64,000 bases of DNA from Yersinia artesiana (GTDB taxonomy: Bacteria > Pseudomonadota > Gammaproteobacteria > Enterobacterales > Enterobacteriaceae). Position numbers and translations under genes: made by a program. This document shows, one piece after another, positions 63,881 to 64,000 of the stretch. Location: contig NZ_CACVAD010000020.1 of assembly GCF_902726545.1 (NCBI RefSeq), positions 1-64,000 on the forward strand. The letters are read 5' to 3'. Every line of letters begins with the position of its first letter. Position 1 is the first letter of the stretch. The notes under the pieces were generated by a model that was not told the origin of the DNA, made no database searches, and saw nothing but the letters and a program-made list of their open reading frames with translations.

Positions 63881-64000
63881 TTACTCCTCCTGGACATCAG
63901 CTCGATTTAAAGCTGTGCTAACAGGTTATATGTTATACACCTCGTGCAACACTCAGATGTTATGAGTGGCGCTGGTTGCGATTGCAACGTTTATCAAAGT

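Overview
The window is chromosomal DNA from an enterobacterium of the genus Yersinia, most likely an environmental or enterocolitica-like species. Nearly every gene has a close Escherichia coli counterpart in the same local order, but the order is cut at the places expected for Yersinia, and the intergenic repeats (an ERIC element, a divergent ERIC-like element and a long palindrome resembling YPAL) are of the kinds described for Yersinia. Protein details, such as the 90-residue YcgL and the 420-residue HemA, also fit. The genus call rests on remembered family sequences and not on a search.

Layout. 1-800 holds phage debris, including the C-terminal end of a tyrosine recombinase. 823-6290 carries ycgN, ycgM, a lytic transglycosylase, ycgL, a small exported protein behind a strong Fur-box match, and the minCDE division-site operon. 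6428-13071 is the leftward rnd, fadD, yeaY, tsaB, yoaA block, then yoaB and the mdtJI spermidine exporter. 14910-20093 is a carbon-metabolism block (eda, zwf, hexR, pykA) with a HexR-type operator in front of zwf. 20191-25146 is lpxM, mepM and the divergent zinc uptake genes znuA and znuCB, with a Zur-like operator between them.

25671-31379 is ruvB, ruvA, ruvC, yebC, nudB, aspS and an FmdB-type zinc ribbon gene, with a LexA box before ruvA. 31627-39430 holds yecD, yecE, yecN, cmoAB, cutC, yecM and argS. 39488-43328 is murJ, mviM, yceH and rimJ. In E. coli rimJ abuts mdtH; here the pair is separated by a 2.4-kb AT-rich islet (43329-45731) with a DUF4225-type membrane protein, a convergent two-helix membrane protein and a gene remnant. 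It is the clearest accessory locus in the window.

45732-52990 contains mdtH, yceB, ycdY, ycdX and ghrA, then two near-identical tRNA-Ser(GGA) genes flanking an exported GDPD-fold protein that lacks several expected metal ligands, and a membrane diguanylate cyclase. 53546-63735 has dauA, then the leftward hemA, prfA, prmC, sirB2, sirB1, kdsA cluster and the divergent lolB, ispE, prs genes. The right edge carries a terminator and a possible 15-codon micro-ORF with a very strong ribosome site.

Most of the window is housekeeping. The observations most worth following are the rimJ-mdtH islet, the duplicated tRNA-Ser with the degenerate GDPD gene, the Fur-box small secreted protein, a perfect LexA consensus between two convergent genes, repeats that have supplied parts of genes, and the micro-ORF. 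I found no CRISPR array, no rRNA, no intact insertion sequence and no complete prophage.
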